DNA of 64,000 bases, taken from positions 62,001-126,000 of the forward strand of contig JACJXH010000005.1 in the NCBI GenBank assembly GCA_020636745.1, written 5' to 3'. A program made the position numbers and the translations under genes. The notes under the pieces are model-generated. The model did no database searches. It worked only from the letters and a program-made list of their open reading frames with translations, and had not been told where the DNA came from. This DNA comes from Lentimicrobiaceae bacterium. Its GTDB lineage: Bacteria > Bacteroidota > Bacteroidia > Bacteroidales > Lentimicrobiaceae. Within the stretch, counting starts at the first letter, position 1. Each line of letters starts with the position of its first letter. Shown one piece after another: positions 62,563 through 64,000 of the stretch.

Positions 62563-64000
62563 TTATTTGTTGCCGTGAATTATCACCCAACCTGTATAAA
62601 CCTGCCCAATAGACCTAAGTTTCACGATATAGTAATAGGTTGCATTGGGTAGCTTTTCGCCGTTTTTATTTGTTCCGTCCCATACTACAGTGGAATTGTC
62701 ATAGTTTTCAAAATACCTGATTTGATCGCCCCAACGGTTAAAGAGGAGGACTTCATTATCATTGTATTCTTCAATTCCGTCAATTATCCAGCTGTCATTC
62801 TTACCATCATTGTTTGGTGTAATGGCATTGTAAATAACAACAGGATTACGACCTGGGTCTGGAACAATTATAATCGTTGAGGTTGCTGTATCAGCAATTG
62901 CGATTCCGTTAAGGTCATATAGCCTGTATGTAAACTCATCCTGACCTACAAAATCTGTAGATGGAGTATAGGTAACTGTGTTATCTGAGTGTAACTCAAT
63001 AAAACCATTTGAGGGCTGAGTCAGGATTTCAATAGCTACTGAAACTCCCTCTGGAATAATGTCGTTCTCTATATTCAGGATTAAACGAGGAGTATTTACC
63101 AAGGTAGTGTCCGAATCATTTTCAGCAATCAGACGAAGTTGACCCGATGATTCAATTACTATGGTGACTGTTGCCTCGTCGCAAGCATTTAAGAAATCGC
63201 AAACAGTATAGTTGAATACATCAGTTCCAAAATAGCCGGCCTCAGGGGTGTACATGATACTACCTGTTTGTGGATCTACCATTGTGAAACCATGTGCAGG
63301 ATTGCTGGTTACCACAACTGTGGCCGGATTTAAAGTACTGCCACAATCAGTATCATTGGCAAGAACATTGACAGAAACAGGAACATTTACATCTGTAGTC
63401 TCACTGTCGTCAACAGCAACAGGACCGCCAGTTACAGTAACATTAAAGCTACAGCTCGAAACATTGCCATGAATATCAGTAACTGTCCAGGTTACAACTG
63501 TAGTACCAACCGGATATACACCACTGGCATTACCCGAATTATTATAGTTGTTAACCAAATTTTCAATACCGCAGTTGTCAGACACTGATGGAGCTGGAAT
63601 CTCAATAATTGCATTACAATCGCTACCGGCTGCCAAGGTAACATCTTCTGAACATACAATTACCGGTGCTTCGTTATCAACAACAGTTACTATCATTGTG
63701 CACTGTGCTTCATTGCCATGAATATCAGTTACAGTCCAGGTTACTTCGGTCGTACCGGCCGGATAGATACCACTTGCATTATCTGTTCCATTGAAACTGT
63801 TGGTGATGCTTTCAATGCCACAGTTATCTGATACTTCAGGTTGTGGAATCGTTACGTTGGCTTCACAAACGCCTGCATCTGTATTTACTGTGACATTCTC
63901 AGGACATACAATTACAGGTGCTTCATTATCAACAACAGTTACTATCATTGTGCACTGTGCTTCATTGCCATGAATATCAGTTACAGTCCAGGTTACTTCG
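62563..64000 (-). CDS. HYR-repeat T9SS client with type B (CHU_C) sorting domain, 5' end outside the window
   Basis: The frame is open to the right edge, so only the C-terminal 478 residues or so are here and the true start lies outside; the ATG at 63948 is internal. Seen: HYR repeats of 84 residues (IVTVVDNEAPVIVC..., VSDNCGIE, GTTEVTWTVTDIHGN), two cadherin/Ig-like domains (PVAVDDSETTDVNVPV; LIAENDSDTTLVNTPR) and a type B sorting domain at the C-terminus (YNAITPNNDGKNDSWIIDG, LLFNRWGDQI, VWDGTNKNGEKLPNATYYYI). Such proteins are often very large adhesins such as SprB. Followed by sprF and the PorE-like gene. Confidence 0.9.
   Translation of the reverse strand, partial: EVTWTVTDIHGNEAQCTMIVTVVDNEAPVIVCPENVTVNTDAGVCEANVTIPQPEVSDNCGIESITNSFNGTDNASGIYPAGTTEVTWTVTDIHGNEAQCTMIVTVVDNEAPVIVCSEDVTLAAGSDCNAIIEIPAPSVSDNCGIENLVNNYNNSGNASGVYPVGTTVVTWTVTDIHGNVSSCSFNVTVTGGPVAVDDSETTDVNVPVSVNVLANDTDCGSTLNPATVVVTSNPAHGFTMVDPQTGSIMYTPEAGYFGTDVFNYTVCDFLNACDEATVTIVIESSGQLRLIAENDSDTTLVNTPRLILNIENDIIPEGVSVAIEILTQPSNGFIELHSDNTVTYTPSTDFVGQDEFTYRLYDLNGIAIADTATSTIIIVPDPGRNPVVIYNAITPNNDGKNDSWIIDGIEEYNDNEVLLFNRWGDQIRYFENYDNSTVVWDGTNKNGEKLPNATYYYIVKLRSIGQVYTGWVIIHGNK
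63676..64000 (-). repeat. HYR-domain repeats with conserved DNA, 252-bp period
   Basis: The stretch around TATCATTGTGCACTGTGCTT at 63691 recurs at 63943, a spacing of 252 bp (84 codons). At least two copies are in view and more are likely beyond the edge; a third, diverged HYR copy lies at about 63440-63670. Confidence 0.8.

Overview
The window is chromosomal DNA of a free-living or environmental Bacteroidetes bacterium, probably from the Bacteroidales/Marinilabiliales/Lentimicrobium side of the phylum. Evidence seen in the sequence: a SusC/SusD pair, type IX secretion (T9SS) components (SprA, PorP/SprF, a PorE-like OmpA protein), two T9SS client proteins with C-terminal sorting domains, SprA-type gliding/secretion architecture, and promoters of the Bacteroidetes type (TTG/TTTG, 18-21 nt, TAnnTTTG) in front of many genes. 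Base composition and codon use look uniform. No IS element, CRISPR array, intact integrase or phage gene was found.

Layout. 0-3.3 kb: tandem universal stress protein, class II fructose-bisphosphate aldolase and an eIF2B-like isomerase-fold protein. 3.3-3.7 kb: tRNA-Arg(CCG) followed by a terminator and a possible decayed integrase start. 3.85-7.5 kb: a phosphorelay set (CHASE4 histidine kinase, single-domain receiver, receiver-PAS-kinase hybrid). 7.9-11.65 kb: biotin carboxylase, biotin carrier and carboxyltransferase, most likely a propionyl-CoA carboxylase, behind a promoter that carries a perfect 13-bp-arm inverted repeat. 11.9-13.2 kb: an M48-like peptidase joined to a TerB-like domain. 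13.4-27.8 kb: a beta-glucan/cellobiose utilisation locus, with susC-susD on the minus strand divergent from a Nudix-type (NrtR/AraR-like) regulator, then a GPH sugar symporter, GH94 cellobiose phosphorylase, aldo/keto reductase, secreted GH5 and lipoprotein GH3. 28-32 kb: SMP-30 lactonase, aldose 1-epimerase and a GT39-type membrane glycosyltransferase. 32-33.8 kb: fumarase and an ArsC-like protein. 34-36.9 kb: a large FG-GAP/UnbV T9SS client with three nearly identical 273-bp repeats. 37-40.8 kb: a NarX/NarL-type pair with an additional receiver-only sibling. 41-45 kb: prfB with its programmed frameshift, recX, FKBP, Sir2, malate dehydrogenase. 45.3-47.6 kb: malic enzyme. 47.8-55.8 kb: ruvA and the giant sprA. 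55.8-58.4 kb: ParA, GcvH, VanZ-like protein and a TonB-like protein. 58.6-64 kb: OsmC, a PorE-like protein, SprF, and the 3' part of an HYR-repeat type B T9SS client that runs off the right edge.

How it fits together. The utilisation locus reads as a complete route: the GH5 and GH3 enzymes cut beta-glucan outside the cytoplasm, SusCD takes glycans across the outer membrane, the GPH symporter carries the disaccharide across the inner membrane, and cellobiose phosphorylase splits it with phosphate; the mutarotase and lactonase just downstream handle released aldoses and lactones. Aldolase, malate dehydrogenase, fumarase, malic enzyme and propionyl-CoA carboxylase are central-metabolism genes consistent with a fermentative succinate/propionate-type metabolism, but that is inference. 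The T9SS parts (sprA, porE, sprF) are scattered among housekeeping genes, as is usual in the phylum.

I did not find a clearly undescribed multi-gene system. The most useful leads are cis-acting: the 29-bp palindrome over the carboxylase promoter, the palindrome between susC and the Nudix regulator, the AGGAGG-driven frameshift in prfB in a phylum that otherwise rarely uses Shine-Dalgarno sequences, and the sprA terminator that is also the last codons of the convergent parA.
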